This document shows, in pieces, positions 1 through 5,610 of a DNA stretch of 9,114 bases. Below the pieces are notes generated by a model. That model was given only the letters and a program-made list of their open reading frames with translations, searched no databases and was not told the origin of the DNA. Source of the stretch: Sneathiella sp. GTDB taxonomy: Bacteria; Pseudomonadota; Alphaproteobacteria; Sneathiellales; Sneathiellaceae. Every line of letters begins with the position of its first letter. Positions within the stretch are counted from its first letter, which is position 1. The stretch spans positions 1-9,114 of the forward strand of contig NVRR01000115.1 of assembly GCA_002732675.1 (NCBI GenBank), read 5' to 3'. The translations under genes were made by a program, and so were the position numbers.

Positions 1-153
1 GGTCTCGAAGAAATCTACCATATCGAGAAAAACCCGCTCACCTGGCTCGACGCCATCCTCAACGCCGTCGAACACACCAACTTCTTCGAAAACCGCTCCA
101 CGGAATACTCAAAGGCGGCAACGAAAGGGACGTGGGATGAGGCGTTTGCTTGA
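1..153 (+). CDS. C-terminal fragment of an unrecognised protein
   Basis: An open frame enters from the left edge and gives 50 residues before a TGA at 151-153. The visible tail starts GLEEIYHIEKNPLTWLDAI and ends GTWDEAFA. It is charged and probably soluble and helical, with no membrane segment or known motif. Base composition and codon use match the G+C-rich genes further right rather than the AT-rich gene it converges on. I do not recognise the family, and the N-terminal part lies outside the window. Its stop is 5 bp from the stop of the convergent Shedu-like gene. The frame itself is quite certain because it is uninterrupted and has host-like codon use; the function is unknown. Confidence 0.6.
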   Translation, partial: GLEEIYHIEKNPLTWLDAILNAVEHTNFFENRSTEYSKAATKGTWDEAFA

Positions 154-158
154 GGGGA

Positions 159-1346
159 TTACGTCTCTTTTTCTTTCCAGACTAAATTAAATAGCGACGC
201 CAATGTTTCGGCTTTTCTAAATAGTTCATCAAAGGTGACAATTTCCACATCTTTTGAATTCGCTCTAAATAATTCAAAAGAGTTTCTTTTTTCCGGACAA
301 TTCAGTTCTTTTTCAGCGTTTCCCATTATGACAATACATTTTGGATCAAATGTTTCTAATTTATGTCCATCTTTAGATACTACGCTTTGAACATCTTTGA
401 TCAAAGTTCGTCGATAATTTAAAACTTGCTGAGCGGCGCCAGTCATATCCCTTGACGGCACGTAGACGGACTTTCTGTAAGGGTTTTTAGAAAGTATTTG
501 CGCTTCGGGAGTTTTGATTTCGATTAGAATCGCATCATTTGAAGATTCACCCTTAAACAGAAAGTCTACAAATTTCGCGTTTTTTCTATCCGTTTTCATT
601 CCCCCGACGTATGCATTATCTTGGATAAATAAAACGGGAACGGAAAACACTTGCGATAGAACATAAGGATTTTCATTAAAAAGATCCTGCCAAAACTTTT
701 CAATGTTATTGGTCTTGTTTGCGTGCCATGTACTAATGACATCGATAATTCTTCGTGCTGAATTCCCCATAAAAACAACGTCGTCAAAATGTTCCTTATA
801 TACGCACATAGACCGACATCGTTCCGCGGAGCCCATAGCCCAAGCGGCTTTTCTGGCGTCATTTTCTTCAATTGCTTCTCGCGCAATATAATTAAACATT
901 GTGAAAAGTATTGCCCACCATTCCGCAGTACTTTTTTGATTTTCTAACTTCTCGAAAATGTCATTTATTTCAAAGTCTTTGGTGAAGTCAATTTCCCTGA
1001 GATGTTCCGATCTAGAAAAAATATCTATGCAGTATTTTTCATTTGCCTCAATAATTTCATCTAACTTTTCTTCGTTTTTAGATACGTCTCCAATGAAAAC
1101 TAATTTTGCATAATATTGTAGGCCGCTCCTTGTTAGTTTTGTATTGCTAGCTAATGGATTTGCAGAAAATTGAATAAAGCCAGCGGGTATCTGAAATCTA
1201 TCGCCTTTCTCTACTTTTATGCCTTTCCCGCCTTCTCCAGGCTCTCTTATTTTAATATCTCTATTGCAATTACTGCATTGTCGTATGACGTAAGGAAAAG
1301 AAAGATCCTCAATATCAGCAATATCTTCACATTTTTTGCAGCTCAT
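159..1346 (-). CDS. Shedu-type anti-phage nuclease (SduA-like, DUF4263) with N-terminal zinc ribbon
   Basis: This 395-residue protein has a DUF4263/Shedu nuclease domain in its C-terminal half (about 215-390). The PD-(D/E)XK core is visible as FVDFLF with Asp261, then ILIEIKTPEAQ with Glu276 and Lys278, followed by the helix GAAQQVLNYRR with Gln306/307. The family-typical tail 'CIVIMGN...SFELFRANSKDVEIVTFDEL' is also present. Near the N-terminus two CxxC pairs (Cys3/Cys6 and Cys24/Cys27) look like a zinc ribbon. Residues about 34-200 form a second domain beginning 'REPGEGGKGIKVEKGDRF', probably a sensor. Shedu proteins are known single-gene anti-phage systems in which a DNA-cleaving nuclease is fused to variable N-terminal domains. 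The start is supported by GGAGGA 6 nt upstream. No partner genes are present, consistent with a stand-alone system. Composition is unlike the neighbours: 18 of 60 bases at 241-300 are G or C, against 39 of 60 at 1681-1740, which suggests horizontal transfer. The family call is from motif recognition; the defence activity is inferred. Confidence 0.85.
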   Translation of the reverse strand: MSCKKCEDIADIEDLSFPYVIRQCSNCNRDIKIREPGEGGKGIKVEKGDRFQIPAGFIQFSANPLASNTKLTRSGLQYYAKLVFIGDVSKNEEKLDEIIEANEKYCIDIFSRSEHLREIDFTKDFEINDIFEKLENQKSTAEWWAILFTMFNYIAREAIEENDARKAAWAMGSAERCRSMCVYKEHFDDVVFMGNSARRIIDVISTWHANKTNNIEKFWQDLFNENPYVLSQVFSVPVLFIQDNAYVGGMKTDRKNAKFVDFLFKGESSNDAILIEIKTPEAQILSKNPYRKSVYVPSRDMTGAAQQVLNYRRTLIKDVQSVVSKDGHKLETFDPKCIVIMGNAEKELNCPEKRNSFELFRANSKDVEIVTFDELFRKAETLASLFNLVWKEKET

Positions 1347-1352
1347 AGCAGT

Positions 1353-1358
1353 TCCTCC
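1353..1358 (-). promoter_or_regulatory. Ribosome binding site of the Shedu-like gene
   Basis: Read on the minus strand the sequence is GGAGGA, then six bases (ACTGCT), then ATG at 1346-1344. This is a near-perfect Shine-Dalgarno at normal spacing, and it fixes the start so that the first CxxC pair (Cys3/Cys6) belongs to the protein. Confidence 0.8.
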
Positions 1359-1368
1359 GAATTCAGCA

Positions 1369-1374
1369 AATATA
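1369..1374 (-). promoter_or_regulatory. Possible -10 box of the Shedu-like gene
   Basis: On the minus strand GGGTATATTTGC contains TATATT (5 of 6 matches to TATAAT), about 22 bp upstream of the ATG. The best -35 candidates (TTTAGT or TTAGTA, 18-19 bp further up) are poor, so this is only a candidate. The rest of the roughly 200-bp gap between this gene and the divergent DJ-1-like gene (1347-1548) shows no further gene, repeat or clear terminator. Confidence 0.35.
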
Positions 1375-1548
1375 CCCTCGAAATGGGTGTTTTACTAAAT
1401 TAAAAATCTTGCCTGAGTAATGCGTCTGTAGCTCAAATTAATAAGCTGTTGTGTTGTGCAGCCATTGATCTGGTCACGGATGCATCTCCCCCCTTGCAAT
1501 CATCCGGTGACTTGCTATCTTTCCCTTCCATTCAACAGGACATCGCCC

Positions 1549-2154
1549 ATGAAAATCGCCATTGTCACGCTGGAAGCTTTTAACGAGATCGATAGTTTTT
1601 TGGCCTCGGCCATTCTGAACCGGGTGACGGGAGAGGGATGGGAGGTGCAGATTTGCTGTCCGACCGCCGAGGTTACCTCCATGAACGGGGTGCGGATTGC
1701 GGCGCAGCAGCGGCTCGACTACGCCAATGAGGCGGATGTGGTTCTCTTTGGCAGCGGCATGAAGACGCTTGAGTATGCCAATGATCCGGCGTTTATCGCG
1801 CAGTTCACGCTCGACCCGGCGCGGCAGCTGATCGGGGCGCAATGCTCGGGCGGGCTGATCCTCCACCGGCTGGGGCTGACCAAAGGCATTATCTCCACCG
1901 ACAGCATGACGGCACCGTTTCTGGAGAAGGAGGGGCTTCGTTTAAGCGAGAGCCCGCTTTATTGCACCGGTAATATTGCGTCGGCGGGGGGATGCCTCGC
2001 GTCGCATTATCTGGCGAGCTGGGTCATCGCCCGGAAGCTCGGCTGGCAGGCGGCGGCGGACATCATCCATTATGTCGCGCCCGTTGGCCAGAAACAGGAA
2101 TATGTCGACCGGGCCAAAGCGACCATTCTGCCATCCCTGCAGGATGTGGCTTAA
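1549..2154 (+). CDS. DJ-1/PfpI family protein
   Basis: This 201-residue cytoplasmic protein belongs to the DJ-1/PfpI (class I glutamine amidotransferase-like) superfamily. The first strand MKIAIVTL leads to the loop containing Glu13. The nucleophile elbow GAQCSGG places the reactive cysteine at Cys99. The late motif ASAGGCLASHYLASWVIARK is typical of the family. Members act as glyoxalases or deglycases, isonitrile hydratases or redox chaperones; which applies here cannot be read from the sequence. An ATG at 1456 would add 31 residues without family resemblance, so I chose the ATG at 1549, which has AGGA (1537-1540) eight bases upstream and begins exactly at the canonical first beta strand. 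The gene stands alone, 134 bp before nsrR, which has its own promoter. It is G+C-rich, in contrast to the Shedu-like gene on its left. Confidence 0.85.
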   Translation: MKIAIVTLEAFNEIDSFLASAILNRVTGEGWEVQICCPTAEVTSMNGVRIAAQQRLDYANEADVVLFGSGMKTLEYANDPAFIAQFTLDPARQLIGAQCSGGLILHRLGLTKGIISTDSMTAPFLEKEGLRLSESPLYCTGNIASAGGCLASHYLASWVIARKLGWQAAADIIHYVAPVGQKQEYVDRAKATILPSLQDVA

Positions 2155-2236
2155 GGGCGCCGGAAAACTTTCCCCGCAGCGTCAAACTGTCCTTGAATAT
2201 TCGGCGTCTCGGCGAACCGGAATGCTGGCAAGCTTC

Positions 2237-2265
2237 TTGAAATGCGGCAATTAAAGATGTATATT
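2237..2265 (+). promoter_or_regulatory. Sigma-70 type promoter of the nsrR operon
   Basis: TTGAAA at 2237-2242 and TATATT at 2260-2265 are separated by exactly 17 bp, each matching five of six consensus positions. Transcription would start near 2272, giving a short leader carrying AAGGAG at 2278-2283 before the nsrR ATG at 2289. The -10 box lies inside the NsrR-like palindrome, so repressor binding would block RNA polymerase. Confidence 0.7.
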
Positions 2266-2276
2266 AAATACATATT
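2254..2276 (+). promoter_or_regulatory. NsrR-like operator (11-1-11 palindrome)
   Basis: The left half AAGATGTATAT and right half AAATACATATT flank a central T at 2265; 9 of 11 positions are symmetric. The core ATGTAT (2257-2262) and ATACAT (2268-2273) are perfect inverted repeats. The layout and bases resemble the known NsrR consensus, in which AAGATGyATTT is followed by its inverse. It overlaps the -10 box and predicted start site of the operon whose first gene encodes an NsrR-like protein, so nitric-oxide-relieved autorepression is the natural reading. The binding itself is inferred. Confidence 0.75.
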
Positions 2277-2288
2277 AAAGGAGCAATC

Positions 2289-2732
2289 ATGAGGCTAAAC
2301 ATTCAAACGGATTATGCGCTCAGGATACTGATGCATCTGGCGGTGAGTCCGGAGCGGCTGGTGACGATTGCTGAGATATCGGCGCGATTTGATATCTCCA
2401 AAAACCATCTGATGAAAGTGGCGCACGGGTTGGGGCATCTGGGTTATATCGACACCGTTCGCGGGCGCTCCGGTGGTTTGCGGCTGGCGCGTGCGGCCAA
2501 GGCGATCGCCGTGGGGCAGGTGGTTCGGGATATGGAGGCTGACTTCGCCATCGTTGAATGTTTTAGAGGATGGGAGAACAATTGCCGCATCAGCGGTGCC
2601 TGCCGCCTCAATGCCATACTGGCGACGGGTATTGATGCCTTTCTCGGCATTCTCGATCAATATACCCTTCAGACTCTTGTCGAGACTAATCCGGCGCTTA
2701 TCAGCGTTCTGAACCCGGAGGTTGCGGCATGA
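2289..2732 (+). CDS. nsrR: Rrf2-family nitric-oxide-sensing repressor, NsrR-like
   Basis: This 147-residue Rrf2-family transcription factor starts MRLNIQTDYALRILMHLA, with a winged helix-turn-helix over residues about 1-70 (recognition region around ISKNHLMKVAHGL; wing RGRSGGLRLAR). Three cysteines, Cys91, Cys99 and Cys105, sit where NsrR proteins bind their [4Fe-4S] cluster. Asp8, the aspartate ligand seen in structurally studied NsrR, is also present. NsrR represses NO-detoxification genes until NO destroys the cluster. The spacing Cys-x7-Cys-x5-Cys is slightly longer in its first gap than in E. coli NsrR. AAGGAG lies five bases upstream of the ATG. The stop overlaps the globin start as ATGA. 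An NsrR-like palindrome covers its own promoter. Other cluster-binding Rrf2 members such as RsrR or IscR are less likely given the cysteine placement, operator and globin neighbour. Confidence 0.88.
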   Translation: MRLNIQTDYALRILMHLAVSPERLVTIAEISARFDISKNHLMKVAHGLGHLGYIDTVRGRSGGLRLARAAKAIAVGQVVRDMEADFAIVECFRGWENNCRISGACRLNAILATGIDAFLGILDQYTLQTLVETNPALISVLNPEVAA

Positions 2733-3175
2733 CTTTTGTTCTGCGTAGCGCCGAGGAAAGACGGCAGGAGATACAAGCCGCCGCACAGGGTATGGGCATT
2801 GACGAGGCCTATATTTCAGAGCTCGTCGAGACTTTTTATACGCGGGTTCGGGCGCATCCTACGCTCGGGCCGGTGTTCGAAGGGAAAATCGGCGATAACT
2901 GGGGCCCGCACTTGCAGCGCATGAAGGACTTCTGGTCGTCGGTTGCGATGAATACCGGGCGCTATAACGGCAAGCCCGTGCCGGTTCATAAGGCACTGAC
3001 AACGGTGCGCGAAGGGCATTTCGCGATCTGGCTGGCGCTTTTTGAAGAAACCCTGAAGGATACGGCGCCATCACCCGAGGTCACCCCGTATTTTATGGAG
3101 CGGGCATCGCGCATTGCCGAAAGCCTGCAATTGGCAATGTTCGGCTATCCGGGGCTGAGAAAGAACGGGGTATGA
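2729..3175 (+). CDS. Group III truncated haemoglobin
   Basis: This 148-residue haem protein is of the 2/2 truncated globin family, group III, as in Campylobacter jejuni Ctb. Comparison with my recollection of Ctb places Tyr37 at B10 (FYTRVRAHPTLGPVF), His61 at E7 (PHLQRMKDFW), the proximal His87 at F8 (PVHKAL) and Trp101 at G8 (IWLALFEET). All key residues are therefore kept. An N-terminal extension of about 18 residues precedes the family core. Such globins bind O2 and NO with high affinity and are linked to nitrosative stress defence. Start and stop overlap both neighbours by ATGA, so translation is coupled to nsrR and to the DUF1971 gene. Control by NsrR fits a role in NO dioxygenation or scavenging; the actual reaction is inferred. 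Confidence 0.9.
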   Translation: MTFVLRSAEERRQEIQAAAQGMGIDEAYISELVETFYTRVRAHPTLGPVFEGKIGDNWGPHLQRMKDFWSSVAMNTGRYNGKPVPVHKALTTVREGHFAIWLALFEETLKDTAPSPEVTPYFMERASRIAESLQLAMFGYPGLRKNGV

Positions 3176-3471
3176 CCCGCGATCCCTTTCAACAGCTGGT
3201 TAAATATAGCGAAACCGCCGTTTTCAGCGAAACGACGGTTCCGAAGAAACTCCTAAATCGCCATAATACCAAGCCGGGCATATGGGGGAAGCTCGTCGTT
3301 CGCTCCGGTGCGCTGGATTTTGTGCTTGAGGGGCCGCCATTAAAGGCTCGGCGTATCGAGGCGGGCGACTATGCGATTATTGAACCGGCGACTGATCACC
3401 ATGTGTCTCTGGTCGGCCCGGCCACCTTCCAGGTCGAATTTTACCGGGAAATTTCCGGCGGTAAAAGATAA
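3172..3471 (+). CDS. DUF1971 cupin-like protein
   Basis: This 99-residue single-domain protein matches the DUF1971 pattern, a small cupin-like fold also found fused to tellurite-resistance methyltransferases of the TehB type. Characteristic stretches are VPKKLLNRHNTKPGIWGKL near residues 23-41, GALDFVLEG, EAGDYAIIEPATDHHV and FQVEFYR. His31, His76 and His77 are possible metal ligands. The gene overlaps the globin gene by ATGA. Its function is not established. Its place in an NsrR-controlled operon next to a haem globin points to nitrosative or oxidative stress, perhaps as a small metal-binding or ligand-binding partner. Confidence 0.82.
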   Translation: MTRDPFQQLVKYSETAVFSETTVPKKLLNRHNTKPGIWGKLVVRSGALDFVLEGPPLKARRIEAGDYAIIEPATDHHVSLVGPATFQVEFYREISGGKR

Positions 3472-3498
3472 GGTCAGAGATGGAGGTATTCCACGCTC

Positions 3499-4215
3499 AT
3501 GACCGGACGCCAAACCAAGCAAATAAAATTTATCGGAATGCCGCTCAATATCTGGGCGTTGTTGCTGCTTGAATACGCGGTTTTTGCGGGCATCCTCTTT
3601 GGCGGGGCAGGGACGTGGGATTGGATGGCGGGATGGGTGTTTATGGGGCTGATGGTATCGTCTCAAACACTTATGAGCCTTCTGTTGGCGAAACATGATC
3701 CAGATCTTCTGGCAGAACGGGCGCGGGTGCTGCCGCAGAAAAATCAGCCGACATGGGATCGGATTATCCTGCTTCTACTGGGCGCCTTAATTCTCCTATG
3801 GCTGTTGATTTCCGGGCTGGATGCAGTGCGCTTGGGGTGGTCGGATATGCCGGACTTGCTTCGGGGTCTGGGCGCTATTGTTATGGTTGCGTCGCTCTGG
3901 GCCGTTTATTTCGTCATGCGCCAGAATTCCTATGTCGCGCCGACTGTTCGAACGCAAAAGGAGCGCGGTCATATAGTGGTCTCAACGGGAGCCTATGCCC
4001 GGATACGCCATCCGTTTTATGCGGCGCTAATCCCATTTTTCTTAGGCGGCTCCCTGTTGCTGGGATCCTGGATGTCTGTAATTGGTGCAGGGTTGATAAC
4101 CGTGACCCTTGTATATCGGTGCGTGAAGGAAGAGATGTATCTGGCCGGGACACTTGATGGGTATGCGGGCTATATGAAGAAGGTTCCCTACAGGCTGATT
4201 CCGTATATCTGGTAA
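3499..4215 (+). CDS. Isoprenylcysteine carboxyl methyltransferase-family membrane protein
   Basis: This 238-residue integral membrane protein has about five hydrophobic segments (roughly residues 17-37, 43-63, 88-108, 120-140 and 174-205). The C-terminal half carries the ICMT/PEMT signature: VVSTGAYARIRHPFYAALIP (161-180), then KEEMYLAG (Glu211/Glu212) and GYAGYMKKVPYRLIPYIW. These motifs form the S-adenosylmethionine site in the family. Bacterial members methylate undefined small molecules or lipids, since prenylated CaaX proteins are absent. GGAGG (3482-3486) is rather far from the ATG at 3499, so translation may be modest. The 27-bp gap to the DUF1971 gene and the absence of a terminator suggest it belongs to the nsrR operon. 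The substrate is unknown. Confidence 0.8.
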   Translation: MTGRQTKQIKFIGMPLNIWALLLLEYAVFAGILFGGAGTWDWMAGWVFMGLMVSSQTLMSLLLAKHDPDLLAERARVLPQKNQPTWDRIILLLLGALILLWLLISGLDAVRLGWSDMPDLLRGLGAIVMVASLWAVYFVMRQNSYVAPTVRTQKERGHIVVSTGAYARIRHPFYAALIPFFLGGSLLLGSWMSVIGAGLITVTLVYRCVKEEMYLAGTLDGYAGYMKKVPYRLIPYIW

Positions 4216-4248
4216 GTTAGAGACAGCGGAAGAAAAAGGACTACTCAC

Positions 4249-4605
4249 ATGCAAAGATCAGAAACAGAAGCAATCCTCAATCAGTATTATGTGGCCATGA
4301 AATCTGCTAATGAGGCGGCCTTTAAAGAAGTGGTGACGGACGATATCGTCATTGAGTATCATGATTCTACGGGTGTTTTGCCATGGAGTGGGACTTATTC
4401 AGGCTTTGCTGGATTTCAGCAATTTTTGGCAACGGTGCGGGAGAATCTCGTTATCGATCACGTCGTCCCCCAAGCAACGTATATTGACGGTAACACGGCC
4501 ATTGTGGTCCTCGACGGGACCTGGACCAGCCGGTTGACGGGCCAGAAAACCCAAGTCGTCGTCAATATTTTCACCATGCGCGAGGGACGTGTCGCGAAAT
4601 ATTAG
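4249..4605 (+). CDS. SnoaL-like / NTF2-fold protein, cut short by an amber codon
   Basis: The 118-residue frame has the SnoaL-like NTF2 fold pattern: an N-terminal helix (TEAILNQYYVAMKSANEAAF), TDDIVIEYHD, WSGTYSGFAGFQQFLATV, then beta strands ending VVVNIFTMREGRVAKY. Family proteins are cone-shaped small-molecule-binding proteins, some acting as isomerases or hydrolases, and usually run 130-140 residues. Here a TAG at 4603-4605 stops the protein just where the last strand should continue. The same frame stays open to TAA at 4660-4662. AAAAAGGA (4233-4240) precedes the ATG by eight bases. The 33-bp gap after the methyltransferase gene suggests operon membership. Function unknown; the protein may be truncated and unstable, or made full length by readthrough. 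Confidence 0.75.
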   Translation: MQRSETEAILNQYYVAMKSANEAAFKEVVTDDIVIEYHDSTGVLPWSGTYSGFAGFQQFLATVRENLVIDHVVPQATYIDGNTAIVVLDGTWTSRLTGQKTQVVVNIFTMREGRVAKY

Positions 4606-4662
4606 GTATTTCCCGATAGTGCAGGTTTTGCCTTGGCGTCGGCCAGCCTGATAAAAGCTTAA
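4603..4662 (+). other. In-frame amber codon and 18-codon extension of the SnoaL-like gene
   Basis: After AAA TAT the codon TAG is followed in frame by VFPDSAGFALASASLIKA and then TAA. SnoaL-like proteins commonly continue 'KYQVF.D...F' at this point, so the amber most simply replaces a CAG glutamine codon by one C-to-T change. With glutamine restored the protein would be 137 residues, a normal family length. The alternatives are a sequencing error, a recent nonsense mutation, or tolerated readthrough. Confidence 0.65.
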
Positions 4663-4697
4663 ATTTAGGCGGGTATTAGTCCGTACATCAAAATATG

Positions 4698-4715
4698 TTC
4701 AACCAAATGGTTGAC
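4698..4715 (+). promoter_or_regulatory. Upstream operator of the ArsR-type repressor
   Basis: TTCAACCAAATGGTTGAC contains perfect 7-bp arms TCAACCA and TGGTTGA around AA. It is nearly identical to a second copy at 4738-4755, with centres 40 bp apart (about four helical turns). It overlaps the -35 box (TTGACA, 4711-4716) by five bases. It is inferred to be bound by the ArsR-family protein encoded immediately downstream. Confidence 0.6.
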
Positions 4716-4739
4716 AATATAAGCAGTCGTGTTTACATT
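4711..4739 (+). promoter_or_regulatory. Promoter of the arsR-like/AHSA1 operon, probably leaderless
   Basis: A perfect TTGACA (4711-4716) is followed after 17 bp by TACATT (4734-4739). The predicted start, about seven bases after the -10 box, falls at 4746-4747, the A of the preferred ATG. No Shine-Dalgarno is seen upstream of either the ATG at 4747 or the GTG at 4729, so a leaderless mRNA is likely. Confidence 0.6.
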
Positions 4740-4755
4740 CAACTGCATGGTTGAA
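4738..4755 (+). promoter_or_regulatory. Downstream operator overlapping the arsR-like start codon
   Basis: TTCAACTGCATGGTTGAA has perfect 6-bp arms TTCAAC and GTTGAA and matches the upstream copy in 14 of 18 positions. It covers the end of the -10 box, the predicted transcription start and the first codons (ATG GTT GAA), so a bound repressor would block initiation directly. Confidence 0.6.
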
Positions 4756-5118
4756 CATAATATTGAAATACTCGACATCACCTTTGCCGCACTGGCCGAT
4801 CCAACGCGGCGGGCGATTATCGAACGTTTGTCGGACGGAGAGCAGACCGTGAGTGACCTCGCGGCTCCTTTTGATATGTCGCTTGCGGCGGTCTCCAAGC
4901 ATATCCATTTGCTGACCCGCGCAAATCTTGTCTCCCAGCGGAAAGAGGGACGGGTGCGGCATTGCCGACTGGAACCACAGACGTTAAGTGCGGCCACTGG
5001 CTGGCTCGATCATTATCGTCATTTCTGGAGCGAAAAATTCACAGCGCTTGAAAAATTCCTCGAAGACGAGGCTTCAACGCGTCCCTATGAGCCAAAACAA
5101 GGAAAGCCAAAAAAATGA
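4747..5118 (+). CDS. ArsR/SmtB-family repressor (SdpR/AHSA1-associated type)
   Basis: This 123-residue winged-helix repressor has the ArsR hallmarks FAALADPTRRAIIERLSDGE, TVSDLAAPFDMSLAAVSKHI (recognition helix about 44-56), then LLTRANLVSQRKEGRVRHCRLE (wing). The metal-binding box ELCVCDL of classical ArsR/SmtB proteins is absent, being replaced by TVSDLAA. This is therefore probably not a metal sensor but one of the large group paired with AHSA1 proteins. A GTG at 4729 would add six residues. I prefer the ATG at 4747 because MVEHN matches family N-termini and the promoter predicts transcription starting at that A. The stop overlaps the AHSA1 gene by ATGA. Autoregulation through the two flanking palindromes is inferred; the inducer is unknown. 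Confidence 0.88.
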   Translation: MVEHNIEILDITFAALADPTRRAIIERLSDGEQTVSDLAAPFDMSLAAVSKHIHLLTRANLVSQRKEGRVRHCRLEPQTLSAATGWLDHYRHFWSEKFTALEKFLEDEASTRPYEPKQGKPKK

Positions 5119-5582
5119 ATATTCATGCAGCATCGCCACAAATACAGACCCTGACATTGTCTCATACATTTCATGTTTCGGCGGAACGACTGTTTGACGC
5201 CTGGACGGATCCGTCCTTGGTTGCCCAATGGTTCGGCCCTGCAGGGTTCACACTTTCCGGCGCAGAAACCGATTTAACCGTAGGCGGCGCCTACCGGTTT
5301 CGGATGCAACCGCCCGAAGGGGAGGCCTTTGATCATTATGGCGTCTATAAGGTTATTGACCGGCCGTCACGGCTTGCCTTTACCTGGATACTCGAAAATC
5401 AGTCCTGCGAGGGCAGCGACGATCTTAATTGCGAAACCCTTGTCACACTTGACTTCATTGAGAAGGGAGACAAAACCGAACTTGTTATCACCCATGAGGG
5501 CTTGCCGACAGAAAAGGCGCGCGAAGGTCACACCTTCGGATGGACCAGCAGCCTGGAATGTCTCGAACAAATGATTGGGTAA
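5115..5582 (+). CDS. AHSA1/SRPBCC-domain protein
   Basis: This 155-residue protein has the START-like SRPBCC fold of the AHSA1 (activator of Hsp90 ATPase homologue 1-like) group. It shows VSAERLFDAWTDPSLVAQWFGPAG (21-44), DLTVGGAYRFRM (53-64), HYGVYKVIDRPSRLAFTW (74-91), then ELVITHEGLP and the C-terminal helix after GHTFGWTSSLECLEQMIG. The fold forms a hydrophobic pocket for small ligands. Its start overlaps the stop of the ArsR-like gene as ATGA, the usual arrangement for this pair, so both are under the same repressor. Substrate or ligand is not identifiable. The length is normal and the gene appears intact. Confidence 0.88.
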   Translation: MNIHAASPQIQTLTLSHTFHVSAERLFDAWTDPSLVAQWFGPAGFTLSGAETDLTVGGAYRFRMQPPEGEAFDHYGVYKVIDRPSRLAFTWILENQSCEGSDDLNCETLVTLDFIEKGDKTELVITHEGLPTEKAREGHTFGWTSSLECLEQMIG

Positions 5583-5610
5583 AGGATCAGTCTGATAGCA
5601 GGAGATCGAA

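Noticed and set aside
703..1403. Plus-strand open frames opposite the Shedu-like gene.
   Set aside because: They lack ribosome binding sites and family resemblance, and lie antisense to a gene with clear domain motifs; they are by-products of that coding sequence.
1422..1436. GCGTCTGTAGCTCAA resembles the 5' end and box A of a tRNA, suggesting an attachment-site remnant beside the AT-rich Shedu-like gene.
   Set aside because: The following bases do not form a D-stem, anticodon arm or T-arm, and integrases usually leave tRNA 3' ends. A 15-base resemblance is too short to support a tRNA fragment or att site.
1456..1548. Upstream ATG extending the DJ-1/PfpI protein by 31 residues.
   Set aside because: The extension has no signal peptide or family similarity, and a Shine-Dalgarno sits in front of the ATG at 1549, where the conserved first strand begins.
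2160..2180. GGAAA-AC-TTTCC inverted repeat after the DJ-1-like gene as a terminator.
   Set aside because: The loop would be only two bases and no run of T follows, so an intrinsic terminator is not supported.
2295..2786. Long minus-strand open frame opposite nsrR.
   Set aside because: Its translation is low-complexity in Arg/Pro/His and has no recognisable motif, as expected of the reverse strand of a G+C-rich gene; nsrR is supported by motif, promoter and ribosome binding site.
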